This document shows positions 35,265 to 46,794 of a stretch of DNA of 64,000 nt, piece by piece. Origin of the DNA: Roridomyces roridus (lineage: Eukaryota > Basidiomycota > Agaricomycetes > Agaricales > Mycenaceae); assembly GCA_029378245.1 (NCBI GenBank), contig JARKIF010000049.1:124001-188000 (forward strand), read 5' to 3'. Below the pieces are notes generated by a model. That model did no database searches and was not told where the DNA came from. It saw nothing but the letters and a program-made list of their open reading frames with translations. How positions within the stretch are numbered: position 1 is the stretch's first letter; each line of letters opens with the position of its first letter. The position numbers were made by a program, and so were the translations under genes.

Positions 35265-36909
35265 ATGCTCGCCCTCGCATCCCTCTTGGCACTCGCACTC
35301 ACCTTCGTATCCCCGGCAGCGGCATTCATCGAATGTAGCGTGCTCGATTACGGCGCGGTCGCCGACAACACCACTGACCTCGGACCGGCGCTCACCAAGG
35401 CGTGGGAACAGTGCGTCATCCCGCAGGTGACGACCACCGTTGCGGACAACGTCCTGCTGTACGTCCCCGCGGGCAACTATCTCCTCGCGTCGACCGTCAC
35501 GTTCAATGGGGCGGCGAATTGGAATCTGCATATTGCGGGCGACATTTTCTTGCCGTTCAACCCGAGTCTGACGGGGACCATGCTTACGTTTGAGGTCGGT
35601 CTAATTGACTATACGTGATGTCGTCGGATGATTAACGGATTGGGTGTTCAGAACTGCCAAAATATCCTTCTCAACGGACCTGGTTCCATCTTTGGAAACG
35701 GGTATCGGTACCGGCCGGGTGGAGATGTGCGTTGAGAGTTTCAATCACCACAGTTGAACCTGACGGCGTCTCTAGCTTACCCTGTACCCCAGCCGCCCTC
35801 GCCTCATCCGGTTCCAGGATTGCAACGAGTATGTGCTACTTTTCGAATTGCGGCCTCATCTGAACATTTCTAGTTGTGAAATCACGGCCGTTACGCTCTA
35901 CGATGCTCCTCAATTCCACGTCACTATCATTGGCAACAAGTAGGTTGCAGTTTCTTTGAGAGTATTCTTTCTCAACGTGATTCAAAGCAATGAGGCCCAC
36001 GACATGGCCATCATTGCGAGCCACATCGGGGAGACGGACGGTTTCGATATGAGTGGGAACAACAAGTAGGTCCATTCTCGACGGCTGTTCATCTCTCATT
36101 TCTTGAAGCTACGTGCACGATGTCTCGGTTGAGAATGGCGATGAGGTTGGATTTTTCGCCGTCTCTGACACGATCGTTAACGTTTTGCAGTGTGTGACTG
36201 TCAAGACCCCGACCAATGTACGATACTCCTTGGGTTCATACTTTGTCACTGACCATGCACAGGGCTTTGTCGCCGAGCGCATCACTTGCAAGTGGACCGC
36301 CGGGTGCAACATTGGAAGTTTCGGCGACAGTACGCGATCTGATTTCTTTGCGTTCAATGCTCATTTGGGCATCAGCCAACACTGCGGTGAATGTACAAAA
36401 CGTGGTGTACAGCGACGTGTAGGTTTGCTGTTCTCATCCTCTGCTTTTCTCATTTTCTGTAGCACCATTTCCAACTCGGACGCCGGAATCATGATCAAGG
36501 CGTACCCGGACAACATTGGGACTGTGAAGAACATCACATACAACAACTTCCAGATGAGCGCCGCAGCGTACCCGCTCTGTAAGTCGTCCTTCTCTACATG
36601 CAACCGGGCTGACTGGGAGATATTAGACATTAGCGCCTTCTGGGCTGGGAATGGCGTCGACACGGGAAAGTTGTCCATCTCGGACGTGACCTTCAACACA
36701 ATAACCGTGCGTCCGACGTTTCCTCTTATTGCCCTACTAATCTGATGCAGGGAACCGGAACGCCGACCCGCCCTGCAGTTCTTTTGGACTGCAACAAGGC
36801 CACTCCTTGCGAGAACATCAAATTCAACGGCGTCAGTCTGACGGATACAAAAGCGAACTCTTTTACAAACGCGTGCGGTTCAGGTGTCACCGGTATCCCT
36901 GCCTGCTAG
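35265..36909 (+). CDS. GH28 rhamnogalacturonase-like protein, copy 1
   Basis: A secreted right-handed beta-helix glycosidase, predicted to cut the rhamnogalacturonan I backbone of pectin. It has a signal peptide (MLALASLLALALTFVSPAAA), then FIECSVLDYGAVADNTTD, the start of the helix. The catalytic region reads HDMAIIAS...ETDGFDMSGNN and VENGDE/CVTVKTPTNGF, with TDG-x-D and GDEC rather than the GDDC of polygalacturonases; GDEC is the rhamnogalacturonase pattern. The polygalacturonase GHG is replaced by AGCNIGSFG. The C-terminus is ACGSGVTGIPAC. About eight introns of 50-60 bases interrupt it. Exon boundaries were inferred by comparison with the tandem copy at 37096. No stop was needed to be skipped, so it looks intact. 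Confidence 0.85.
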
Positions 36910-37048
36910 TTATGTAATTTGTGTATTCCCGACTGGCTACGAAGTCCCGTCCATGTGCTTTGAGACCGGGCCCCGCTCAGCGCTCTGGTGACCCACGCCA
37001 AGTAAACCGGTAAGGATAAACCTCTGAATTACTTTGTCCGCGATTGTC

Positions 37049-37055
37049 TATAAAT
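37049..37055 (+). promoter_or_regulatory. TATA box of the second GH28 gene
   Basis: TATAAAT lies 47 bases before the ATG at 37096, matching the spacing in the upstream tandem copy. Confidence 0.65.
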
Positions 37056-37095
37056 TCCCCGCTCCCCTCGATGAAACCAACCAATCTCGGAAACC

Positions 37096-38542
37096 ATGCT
37101 GTCCCGCATATTCGCCATCGCAGCGCTTGCGCTGGTCCCCGTATCCGCGTTCATCGAATGCAACGTCCTCGACTATGGCGCCGTCGCCGATAACACCACC
37201 GACCTTGGTCCCGCGCTTACCAGCGCATGGAAGAACTGTGTCATCCCCAACGTCAAAACCACCGTTGCGACGGACGTTCTGCTTTTCGTCCCGACAGGCA
37301 ACTTCCTCCTCAAAACCAACGTCGTGTTTAACGCCGCCGTCAACTGGAACTTGCACATCACGGGCAACATCTACCTTCCCTACATCCCGACCCTCACTGG
37401 AACGATGCTTACGTTCCAGAATTGCAATAATATCGTGTTGAATGGGCCTGGTGCCATTTTCGGGAATGGGTATAGGTATAGGCCTGGTGGAGATGTGCGT
37501 GGTTGTTATTTTTGACTTATTTGTGGCTGACTTGGGGATAGCTCGGCCTCAACCCGTCGCGTCCGCGCTTGATTCGGTTCCAGGATTGCAACAAGTGGGT
37601 GTTCCTTGTCCTGTGATTTCGCGTCTGATTCTGGATAGCTGCGAGATTACTTCGGTCACTTTGTACGATGCTCCCCAGTTCCACGTTACCATCATTGGGA
37701 ACAAGTGAGTACTAGTAGGGAGGATGGTCGTTTGTTGACGATTTGAACAGTAATGTCGCACACAACATGGCCATCATTGCAACGAACATTGGAACCACCG
37801 ACGGGTTCGACATGAGTGGAAACAACAAGTGACTCTCTCCTCATCAACTCTTTTCTCCTGCTGACATCTTCGCAGCTACGTTCACGATGTCAGCGTTGAG
37901 AATGGCGACGAGGTGCGTGTGTGCGTCGTTTGGAAATTATTTACCTCACCTTTCACAGTGTGTTACCGTCAAAACGCCCACAAACGGCTTCGTCGCGGAG
38001 AATATCCGCTGTGTCCACACCGCCGGGTGCAACATCGGTTCCTTTGGCGCAGGCAACACCAATGTGAGCGTCCAGAATGTCCGCTACACCAACGTCACCA
38101 TATCCAACTCGGACGCGGGCGTCATGCTTAAATCATATCCCGGTGCGCTCTTGCCTGAACTCTGAAATATGTGTTAATGAGGCTGGCAGATAATGTTGGG
38201 TTCGTGCGGAACGTCACTTATAGCGGGTTCACTTTGAGCGCTGCTGCGTATCCCATCAGCAAGTCCCTCCCATCCATGTTGAACTTTGGCTGACTCAACG
38301 CAGACATCAACTCATTCTGGGCCGGCAACGGCGTCGACACGGGCAAACTCAGCATCACCGACATCACCTTCCAGAACTTTGTAGGCAGCGGCACACCCAC
38401 CCGCCCTGCCGTGTGGTTGAACTGCAACAAAGCTACTCCGTGCGAGAGAATTAATTTCAGCGGGATTAGTCTCTCGAATGCGAAAGCAAATGCTTTTACA
38501 AATGCTTGTGGGACTGGTGTGTCGGGGATTCCGGCTTGTTGA
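37096..38542 (+). CDS. GH28 rhamnogalacturonase-like protein, copy 2
   Basis: Tandem paralogue of the gene at 35265, on the same strand about 190 bases downstream. Signal peptide MLSRIFAIAALALVPVSA, then FIECNVLDYGAVADNTTDLG. It keeps RLIRFQDCNN, TTDGFDMSGNN, VHDVSVENGDECVTVKTPTN, AGCNIGSFG and the cysteine-bearing tail ACGTGVSGIPAC. Introns fall at the same places, except that one early intron of copy 1 (about 35594-35651) is missing here: the exon runs straight through GTMLTFQNCNNIVLNG. That difference indicates intron loss or gain after duplication. It is expected to act in the same extracellular pectin breakdown step, possibly under a different expression programme. Confidence 0.87.
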
Positions 38543-38936
38543 GGGCGATTATTGTGGGAGTTTTGTGTATGTACGGTACTTACTGCAATGAGATGGTTTG
38601 CTTGAGTTGAAATTCAGGATTCAATACAGTGGGTGGAAAAGAATCTGGGTGAAAGGGGAGGACATGAGCGTTAAAGCTCGAGGGTCAGAGAGAGATATTA
38701 CTTACATGCTTGCCAACATTGTCAATCCGAATTGAACTAAAGTCTGGCTCCGTGAGACTAGGAGAGAGACGAATCTCGGTTGGTGACCACGCGCACGGGT
38801 TCAGTAAAGCTTTGGTTGGGGTACTGCGACATGGATGAGGGGGGATCTCTTTGGGATCTCTGGTGAAGTGAGAAGTTGAAAATTGACTTCTTGCAAATTT
38901 AACCCCCTAAAGTACATCACACAGGCCCTCTACAAC
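38543..38936. other. Intergenic stretch, nothing recognised
   Basis: This short region between the second GH28 gene and the tRNA shows no open frame of interest on either strand. Confidence 0.5.
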
Positions 38937-39052
38937 ACACCTATGGTGAAGCGGTTATCATGCTTGCCTTCCAGGAGCCGGAAATCACGTGACAGCGCGA
39001 TTTCCACTGCACCACGAAGCAAGCGGCAGGGGTTCGACTCCCCTTGGGTGTA
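38937..39052 (+). tRNA. tRNA-Gly (anticodon UCC) with intron
   Basis: The acceptor arm ACACCTA (38937-38943) pairs with TGGGTGT (39045-39051), followed by discriminator A. The D-arm region reads TGGTGAAGCGGTTATCA. The anticodon stem CTTGC/GCAAG encloses loop CTTCCA-A with anticodon TCC at 38970-38972. A 44-base intron (38974-39017) sits one base 3' of the anticodon, the canonical position. The T-arm AGGGGTTCGACTCCCCT is perfect. TTTTT at 39053-39057 is a Pol III terminator. The mature length is 72. Confidence 0.93.
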
Positions 39053-39059
39053 TTTTTGC

Positions 39060-41381
39060 AAGAGAGTGTTTTTGGATACGCCCTGAGCATCGACAAGCAA
39101 AAGGCACATGTTTTACCATGTCCAAGTACACGCCGCAGGTGTCTAGTGTGGTTGGTGAGATTCTGGATGCAGGCATGGGCGGATTGAAATGTTGATGCAG
39201 ATGCCTCATTAGAACGGGTGTCGCCGAGGAGTAGAAAGTACAGTCGTCCAAGTCCCTGCTCAGTCTCCTGAATAAGCTCCTGAATAGGACCTGGAAAGCA
39301 TATCGTTTCAGCTGATCCATAGGTATAGCAATTATAACGAGTGCCCGAGACACCAGGAAATTGTCCCGACTCCTCGAGATCGTGCAGTGCCTTCTTTGCC
39401 TCCCGCATAAATATACTGCTCCTATCTTGGTAGCCGCGCTGCCCATCTTTGTGACGGAGGAGAGAGCCGAGCAGGGATAAAAGCTTGATCGCGCCGCGGG
39501 TACTCGATTCTACAGCACGCTGGAATGCCGCGCCATCGGTTGCAGTGGCAAGGTCGATGACAGCGCTGTTGGCCTTGGTCGCGAGCAGAACAGGCTTCGG
39601 AATATCATGAGTGTCGTACACGCGCTGCACGCGGGCCATGCCGTATCGGAGAGCGTTGAGATCTTTGTGGCAACAGCAGCCGCCGAAGACGTGCGTGAGG
39701 GCATTCTGTTGGTCTTCCTCGGGTAGGGAATTGAATGTATCTTCGCCGATCTTCCGCTCAAGAACCTGTTCAATGAGCGCAGTTTTCGCGCCCGATGGCC
39801 TTGAAATGGAATCATCAGAAATATGAATATAACAAGAGCAGGACACGTACATGACGGCCAGCTCTTCGTACGATATCTTTCCCGTCTGCATTAAATCGTC
39901 ATTCGTGATCTCGTTCATGGACAGGAGAAGAATAGCGGTCTCCAGGTCTGCTTCCTCCATCGTCTTTCTCCCCAGATCCCGCAAGACAACATCCTTCTTG
40001 TATTCCGCCGACAGTTTGAACGCCTTCTTGCCGTCAGCGGCGTGATCCTTGTTTTCGCCTATCTTCTTCCTCCAGTAGTCGTTCTTCTCCATCGTACGCT
40101 GCTCACGAGCTGCGAGGGGACTTCGAGTGTAGACATCAGCGATTCGCTCCGAGGCTTCCATCGTTCCCTCGAACTGACGCTGTCCTGTGTGGTCGAGCGC
40201 CGGTGCAACCTCGAGAAATCGCAGCTGTCGTGTCCAGAGCGACCTGTCGGAAACATCCACACCAGGCTCGTATGATGGCCCGAGCAGGGCAATATGTCGT
40301 GATTCAAGGTTTATTCCACGGTACGTCGTACCATCCGAGCTCTCCACGAACCCTTGAAGGCATCAGCGAAGTCAAGAACATTTAAAGGAAATCTACAGCA
40401 CCTTCGGACTCCATAATCTCCCTGCCGAGTTGAATCTCTCCGTACTTCCCACCCTCATCGACTGCACGAGTTACCGTACGGCGACTCATGAATTCATCAC
40501 GCTTGACCCGGATACCAAAAGCCTTTGCACAGCTCAGCACGGCGTGCTCCACCCGCTCTGCCACGCATCCGTCCTCCGTCAACTGCCGACCCAGCTCTCG
40601 TGCATCGGGCGAGTAGGTGTTGCCGATCTTAGGGTTCCAAGTCTTGAGCTTTCGGTACTCGTCCTGCACCTTCTGCAATGACTTCTTCGCTCGTTCAACC
40701 TGTTTCTTGCTCGCATATAGTTGTTGGCGAACACTAGTGAGTATAGACTGTTTAGCGACGAGTCGGGAAGCCAGGGACGCGACTTTATCAGTGTGAGTGG
40801 CAATTTCAGCCGTTGCGACGGCCAGGGATCGATTCAGATGGGTGATTCATGAGATTTCTTCTGCAACTCGTCGTTCAAGCAAGCTATTTCGTCAGAATGG
40901 GCGTCTTTCGTCGAAACTCGTTCTCGTTCTAGTCTGGGTAGATTCAGGTCCCCGGCCAGATAGAGACTGAGGCCGGGGAATACTACCTTTTTATGCGTTT
41001 ATGCTTGCGGTCAATCTCCTCAGTAAGGGCTTGCTCCGCCTTTCGTTTCTGAGAACCGAGGGATTTGTTGGTGGTGGAGGGGAGGAAATTTCGATTCGTG
41101 AGTCGGTCGTGCTCCGATTTCAGAGACTTTGTCGCCGCAGCATGAGTTTGGTGGACGTCGGAAAGGGTGGCACGTAGGATGGCATTCAAGCCCTCGAGTT
41201 CGGCGATACGGGCGTCTCTCTCGATCAACTGGGCCTTTAGAGACTTGGGTTTCGTACTGGAGGGATGCTGGGAAGGTGGAGGAGCTGATGGTGGTGTGTT
41301 CTCGTCGTCCTCTTCGGCTGCGGCACCTCGAGGATCCCAAACCTTGTGTGCCTGTTTCTGGCGCTGGCTTCGGGGAGCCAT
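39060..41381 (-). pseudogene. Agaricomycete-expanded DGTT/CCxHKDLN family gene, probably decayed
   Basis: The minus strand starts at 41381 with a basic, coiled-coil N-terminus (MAPRSQRQKQAHK..., SLKAQLIERDARIAELEGLN). After an intron ending near 40930 come more helical repeats, then EIQLGREIMESEGAVDF, SSDGTTYRGINLESRH, a long helical region, and HVFGGCCCHKDLNALRYG. From memory, this layout matches a large family of uncharacterised proteins in mushroom genomes with conserved DGTT(H/Y) and CC.HK(D/E)LN motifs, possibly transposase-derived; I cannot name it. A frame change is needed near 40840 and another near 40350. The frame runs without stop into the antisense of the tRNA-Gly, so the true C-terminus is missing. 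Confidence 0.55.
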
Positions 41382-41499
41382 CGAATCGGAGTAGAGAGGG
41401 GTGAGAGCGAGCTAACGAGATCGATGGGAAGACGTGAAGGAGGCAGAGCAACGAGATGCAGAGAGCAAGGACGCGAGACGCGTCTGGTACGCGCCAAGA

Positions 41500-41545
41500 T
41501 GCAGTGATGATGTCAGCACTGATCGGACCGTGATCAGTGCGGGTC
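41500..41545. repeat. Hairpin upstream of the DGTT-family gene
   Basis: GCACTGATC (41515-41523) and GATCAGTGC (41531-41539) form a perfect 9-base inverted repeat around a 7-base loop. It lies about 130 bases upstream of the start at 41381 and could be an operator-like site or chance. Confidence 0.5.
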
Positions 41546-41554
41546 CGAAGATGG

Positions 41555-41828
41555 CCCATAACTTTTTCAAAGTTCACCGAAACTCATAGGGTCTGCGATG
41601 TAAATTCTACAGAAATAATGTGCCTGTCCGGTGGACTCAATGACTCTATCCCAATCGCTCTCAAAAATCCCAAAGCGGGCAAAACAGCTCAAAATTCAGT
41701 CCTATACAACATAAAAATAGCCCCGGGGTAGAATATCAGAGTCCACACCATTTTTGACGATATTTGGAAAGAATCTACCAACTCAGATTTTTTTCTTGAG
41801 GTGAAGAAAGAAAGTTATGGGCATCACA
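41555..41828. repeat. Candidate MITE with CCCATAACTTT ends
   Basis: GATGGCCCATAACTTTTTC at the left and the complement of GAAAGTTATGGGCATC at the right form imperfect inverted ends about 275 bases apart. The interior is AT-rich. No target duplication was found, so this is only a candidate. Confidence 0.35.
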
Positions 41829-41829
41829 A

Positions 41830-43088
41830 ACCTGGAACCGCTGCCCTCTGCGAGCCAAACACATACAAAGCTGCCACTTGAATCATAGGCGATGCCCATC
41901 ACCACCTGCTGGCCGTATGAAGAGCAGAATCATAGAGCCCGAAGGATGCGAAAGCCTCTCCCCTCGGTACGTGCTACTCCGTCGGAATTGGAAATTTGAG
42001 TCCTATTTGCCTATTGACGCTCATCAGTAGATACTAAATACCATACTAGAGCGAATCGAGACGCACCTGGAACCTGACACACAAGACCAACGCGCCCCTC
42101 CGACGACTCACCAGTCCCGCCGCCGCCTTGAAGTACAGTGACCACGCGCTGCATGGCACGCACTTGCCAGATCTTGTGTGAGAATACAACGCCAACCGAG
42201 CTCACCCTGTAGCCCCCCGCGCTCGCAACGTTTCATTCTTGAGAATGATAGCGTACGACGTCTGTGTAGGGCGAGTCCCGGTTGAAGCCTCTGAAGGCCA
42301 CCTGGAAGAGAAAGAACGCCTTGGGGGTGTTACAAGGACGCCTGATCATGAGGGCTCCGTGAGCGGTGGATCGAATTTCAGTCAAGACTGCAGCGCAGCG
42401 CGCAACGAAGGGTTCATTGAAAGCTGCCAAGGGCTCAGAGCTGTAGACTGTAGGCCGAGTCAGCCATGAAGCTTTGAAGCGCCACTGGCGATGCTTGAAA
42501 GGGAGAGAAAGGGGACCATGGAGTCGTCGTCTTGGCTCCAGTCTACGAGTGCCATGAGTCGAGTGGCACTGGGTGTCTTTTTGAGAATGAAACGGCGTTC
42601 CGGAGCGTCGAGTGCAGGCTGTCTGCGTGGAGTTCGGAGGCGAGTCGACGCCCCGCGCCCACACATGCACTAAACTCAGAAGAAAAGGGACTGTACTGAA
42701 GGTCAGAGTCATATCTCCTCAAGACAGCGCACCAGGTGGCAAGAACCTGCGACTATCATTTTGAGGCCCGAGTGCCACAAGTCGCGTTAGTTCAGGGATA
42801 AAGTAAATATGTACACCGGCTGGGAGAAAGAAAGAGAGGAGGGCAGCACAAGCTAAGTCGCATCCAAGAGCGAGGTGATGGCTGAAAGAGAAGTGTGGTG
42901 ATCGGGTCAGTAACGGCGGAGAGTTGGCAGAGTGCTGGCAGTCCTCGTCAGAAGAATTGGTATTTACATAATATTGCATGTCCTCCGAGTCGTGCGTGTA
43001 TGTATACCTACGTAGATCCAGCGCTATTAAAACTTACTCACCTCCAGTCTACAGTATCGTGCAAAAGGTACATATCCATCCCGGGTCA
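41830..43088. other. Stretch without a recognised gene
   Basis: A minus-strand frame at 42233-42712 begins MTLTFSTVPFLLSLVHVWA, which resembles a signal peptide, and another at 42719-42979 has a hydrophobic segment. Neither matches a family known to me and no exon structure could be supported. Confidence 0.4.
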
Positions 43089-45090
43089 TCACCGCAACTC
43101 CGCAGGCCACTCACTCCGTCGTCTCCACCTCCCGTCGGCGTCAAACCGCGGATTGGGGACGTAGTGCAGACCGTCACCGAGCGGGGCGCCTATGGGGACT
43201 GGAAAGATGGTCAGTGGCATGTCTGAGAGGGTACAGGTACGGAACAGAGGAAACTGTAAGCAGTGAGGAAAGTGGCGGCAGACGAGCGCATATGGCCAGC
43301 GGTGGGAAAGACCCCTCGTGCCACGAGGGCGCGAGAAGTGGCGAGAGAGGGAGACGTCCACCAGCGAGAGATCTGGGGAAGTAACGTCCTTGCCCGACGA
43401 AAACAGAAGAGGACGCAAACGCATCCGGTTTTCGCCATCGAGACGACATATGGCAGGAGCAGAAGCAGTCCCTCCGCATGCTTTGTTCTTGTCCGGCTCA
43501 TCGCCCACGAGGACAAGGAAGAAGGTAGCGCAGGCGCCCGTCGGCCTCCAAAGGGAGACCACGAGGCCCCCAAGGTGCAGAACCATTTTCGGACATTGAC
43601 GTCCCAAGGAGACGCCGGAGCAGCGGATAGAAGACCCGCCCGCGCAATATAAAAAGAAGGAAAGCAGAAAGAGGACTCACAAATCCACCCCCACACACTC
43701 GCACCCATGACATCCTCCCAGCCCTTCCTCTTCGACCCCGCCCACCAAAGATTACCCTCGGTATTCGGGGCGCCCCACTCGGCGTCGTACGACGCCAACG
43801 CCTGGCGCTTGGCCCGACAATCCCACTCCTTGAGCCCAGCGATCCTCAACCCATCAGCCTCCCTCTCCTTGAGCGTCTGCACCGTATAGCTCTCCACGGT
43901 CGTCTGCGAGAGCAAGATGAGCCGCGTGTGCGCTACGGCCAACGTGGACGTGAAGAGGGCGAAAAAGGCGGCACTGCGCTCCCCGTTAGCAAGCGATGAG
44001 ATGGAGGAGAGGCGGACGCACAGCGCGATGATGACCACCTCCTGGGGATCGACATCCCCGTCCCTGTGCACATTAAAGGCAAGTAGGGACGCAAACGTGT
44101 AGGACGTCAATGCGAAGGTGGCGAGTGCAAAGTTGAGGAAGAACTTGTGGTTGCGCGCGCCGACGCATTGCCCGATCCCTGTTCTCTGCATAAGCCGTTA
44201 CTGTGGACGAGAGGAAAGGGTCACGCACAAGGACAATGGTGGTCGAACTTGAGGACACATTTCCCGCACATTCGACAGTGGTGCGCTCTGTAGGGTTTGA
44301 CGATTTCGCAGCGTGTGCAGTAGCGATTGGGTGGGAGGAGGGCGGCAGTCGGGGGTGGGAAACGGCCGGGCGGGATTGGGCGTGAGGACGGGGTGCGCTT
44401 GATTTTTGGCGCTGGTGCTGGCGGGTGTGGGTGCGCGTCGCCATTCGTCGGGGGTAGGTTCTCATATGGAGGTCCACCGATGCGACCAGCCTCGATTTCC
44501 GCAAGCACGGCATCGTCGTACGCGTCGACGTCGCCGTTGTAGGGATGTACCTCCTGGTTCCATTGGGTGGGTGGGAAAAGTGGCTGGGGTGTTTGAGGGA
44601 TGTGCTGCGGTTTCGTGTGAGTAGATTGTTAGTGGTACATGAGGCACGGATACGCACATCTGCTGCGTAGCCTGGAGGGGTGAAAATGACCTGCAGTTCT
44701 TGGGTATAGAATCCTCAGTAGCAGCAGCCTACGCACCTTCAAGTAAGCCCAGACCATCCACAGATACAGTGGGCTCCAGCCCACGAGCAGCCCGACTACC
44801 GACAATCAGCTTTGTTTCGAGATAATCACGCAGGCAGCAGACTGACTTCCAGCCGGCCTCCTTCCATGGCGTATCAGCCGCACTGCGAACCTGCCCGCGT
44901 AGACATAGGCGGTGTAGCCCATGATGCCGAGCACTGTGACGACCATGAGCTTGCGGACGGCCCAGGGCTGCGGCTTGCGTAGTCGGGCCTCGCGTCGCTC
45001 GTGGGCAGCAAAACGAGCTTCAGAGATGGTGCCAAAGCATGTTGGAGGGGAGAGCGCTTGCTTGTCGGCGGGAGGCGCACCATTTTGCAT
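43089..45090 (-). CDS. DHHC-type palmitoyltransferase
   Basis: An integral membrane S-acyltransferase that attaches palmitate to cysteines of client proteins. On the minus strand: hydrophobic segment [20 protein letters not shown], a second one in [19 protein letters not shown], a Pro-rich loop, then the cysteine-rich domain [20 protein letters not shown] and [10 protein letters not shown], joined across an intron to [17 protein letters not shown]. The catalytic cysteine is in DHHC. Two more hydrophobic segments follow ([19 protein letters not shown] and [17 protein letters not shown]). The C-terminus [19 protein letters not shown] is typical of Pfa-type enzymes. The last intron (43680-43199) is 482 bases, far longer than its neighbours. 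The start is uncertain; ATG at 45090 is used, and an upstream exon is possible. Confidence 0.85.
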
Positions 45091-45099
45091 CGAGGAGCG

Positions 45100-46440
45100 G
45101 GAAGATGACGACTCGGAGCGTCGGCACGAAACACAGCCACAAGATGTTGTTGTTGATTTAGCACAAAGTTCGGGAGTTGAGCTAACATGACCACCGGACT
45201 TTTGATGGCTGTGTTGCGGTGATCTGCCGCTGCGGCTGCCATCATGCCTGCTCCTCTCACATCACGGCGTCCTCTCTGACATGTATTTACACACTGGGGC
45301 ATTTATTGAAGGTAAAGAATGTTCATTGAAGGACCAAGAACGGTAGATACTACATAGGGTGGGTAGGGCAGGGCGGCGGTTAATTCTTGTTTCTGAACAA
45401 TGGACATTGGTAATGGCAGGGCGCGCGAGGGAGGAATGGAGGGCGTGCAAGGGGAGAGGCGCACTCAGGCGGCTATGTGTGGCGACATGTGCGCGGGTGA
45501 GAATGTGGGCACATATACGTGGGGCGGAGAGCGACTGCGTCGTGCGATTGGGTGCGCAAGCTGTGATGTCGGCAAACGGCTGCGACGCAGGAAGCAGTGT
45601 AGTCGAGGCTTCGAGCGCGAAGACTGGCGAGAAGGGCGAGGTCAGTTGATCAGGGAATAAGCACACGGACGATCTCAGCCTGATTGAGCAGGCTGCAGCG
45701 TGGGCCGTGGTGACTCGATACGGGTGACATCACGGCGTGCTGGCGAGATGGCGTTCGGGGGGCGTCAAGGCAACAGCGGGCTGCGACGCGCAGGCACTCG
45801 ATGAGGGTGGAGGCAGAGACAGGAGGAGGATCATTGATCATTTTGATGCATATGACGACATCGCTGACATGCCGATCGGCACATCACCGCCATCACCCGA
45901 AATCCCGGTGGTCCTGTGGTCCTGTGGTCCTGTTATCTCAACTCCCGGACGCACTCTGATTTAGGGGTTAACGGTCATCGTGGACCAACGCGGGCTGTTG
46001 GGCCACCCATGCTCCCTTTAGAGGCTGTATGCTCCCGTCATACAGCATTGGTTGATGTTCCTGTCAAGATTCTGCCATTCGCCTTGGGTACTCATCCCTT
46101 CAACACCAGAATTGGAAACGGCACCGGGCACGGACCGGCGGCTCCTGGCGAGTCGGGTTGGTGGGAACAATGAGAGATTACGGTCACGAGGAGGGTGTTT
46201 CCGTCGATGAACTCACAGTCACCCTCTCTTATTGTGAGCCTCGAAACCGCGGCTGGGTAGGAGACTGGACTGGATGTGTATTTGTTTTCAGCGGCTCGAC
46301 AAGTTTCCGTGACAATCGCAATAGCGACGGTGCACACACGACTCCCAGACTTTTGCACGATATAGCCGAAAGTCAAAGAGTTGGCCGCGCGCCGATGCCC
46401 TTCTTGTGGGCCTTGAGAATGGCGAGCAGCTCAAAACAAA
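45100..46440. other. Intergenic stretch with short tandem repeat
   Basis: No gene was recognised. At 45908-45935 the 9-base word GGTCCTGTG is repeated in tandem about three times. A minus-strand open frame at 45262-45666 lacks any family signature. Confidence 0.45.
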
Positions 46441-46442
46441 TA

Positions 46443-46592
46443 CTGTAGAGTTTCGATCAATTCGAAAATGCACGTGACTTTTTATTATTCCGACAAATCT
46501 CCAAAAATCCGATAAATCGAGAAAAAATTAATGGCACTATTTTCAGAAATCGGCCGTGACGCGTGACATTCGAATTGATCGAAACTCTACAG
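46443..46592. mobile_element. 150-base TA-flanked MITE, second family
   Basis: Perfect inverted ends CTGTAGAGTTTCGATCAA and on to TTCGAA, about 24 bases. TA flanks both sides (46441-46442 and 46593-46594). The length is exactly that of the MITE at 17673, but the interior and most of the ends differ. It lies about 200 bases upstream of coiled-coil family member C. Confidence 0.88.
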
Positions 46593-46794
46593 TACGCATC
46601 GCACCACGATCAGGGAATGTTAACCCCTGTTAGCCCCGGAGAAGGCGGGTTGATGGTTCCGCCAACACTCCGCTCTAAGTGCCCCCTAGCCTCCCACCAT
46701 CAATCTACTTATTAGTATCAGGCAGTCAATGTTAAAAACCGGAGACTGCCCAGTGCCAACACGTCTCCCTCCTTCCCCACACCCCCAACACACA

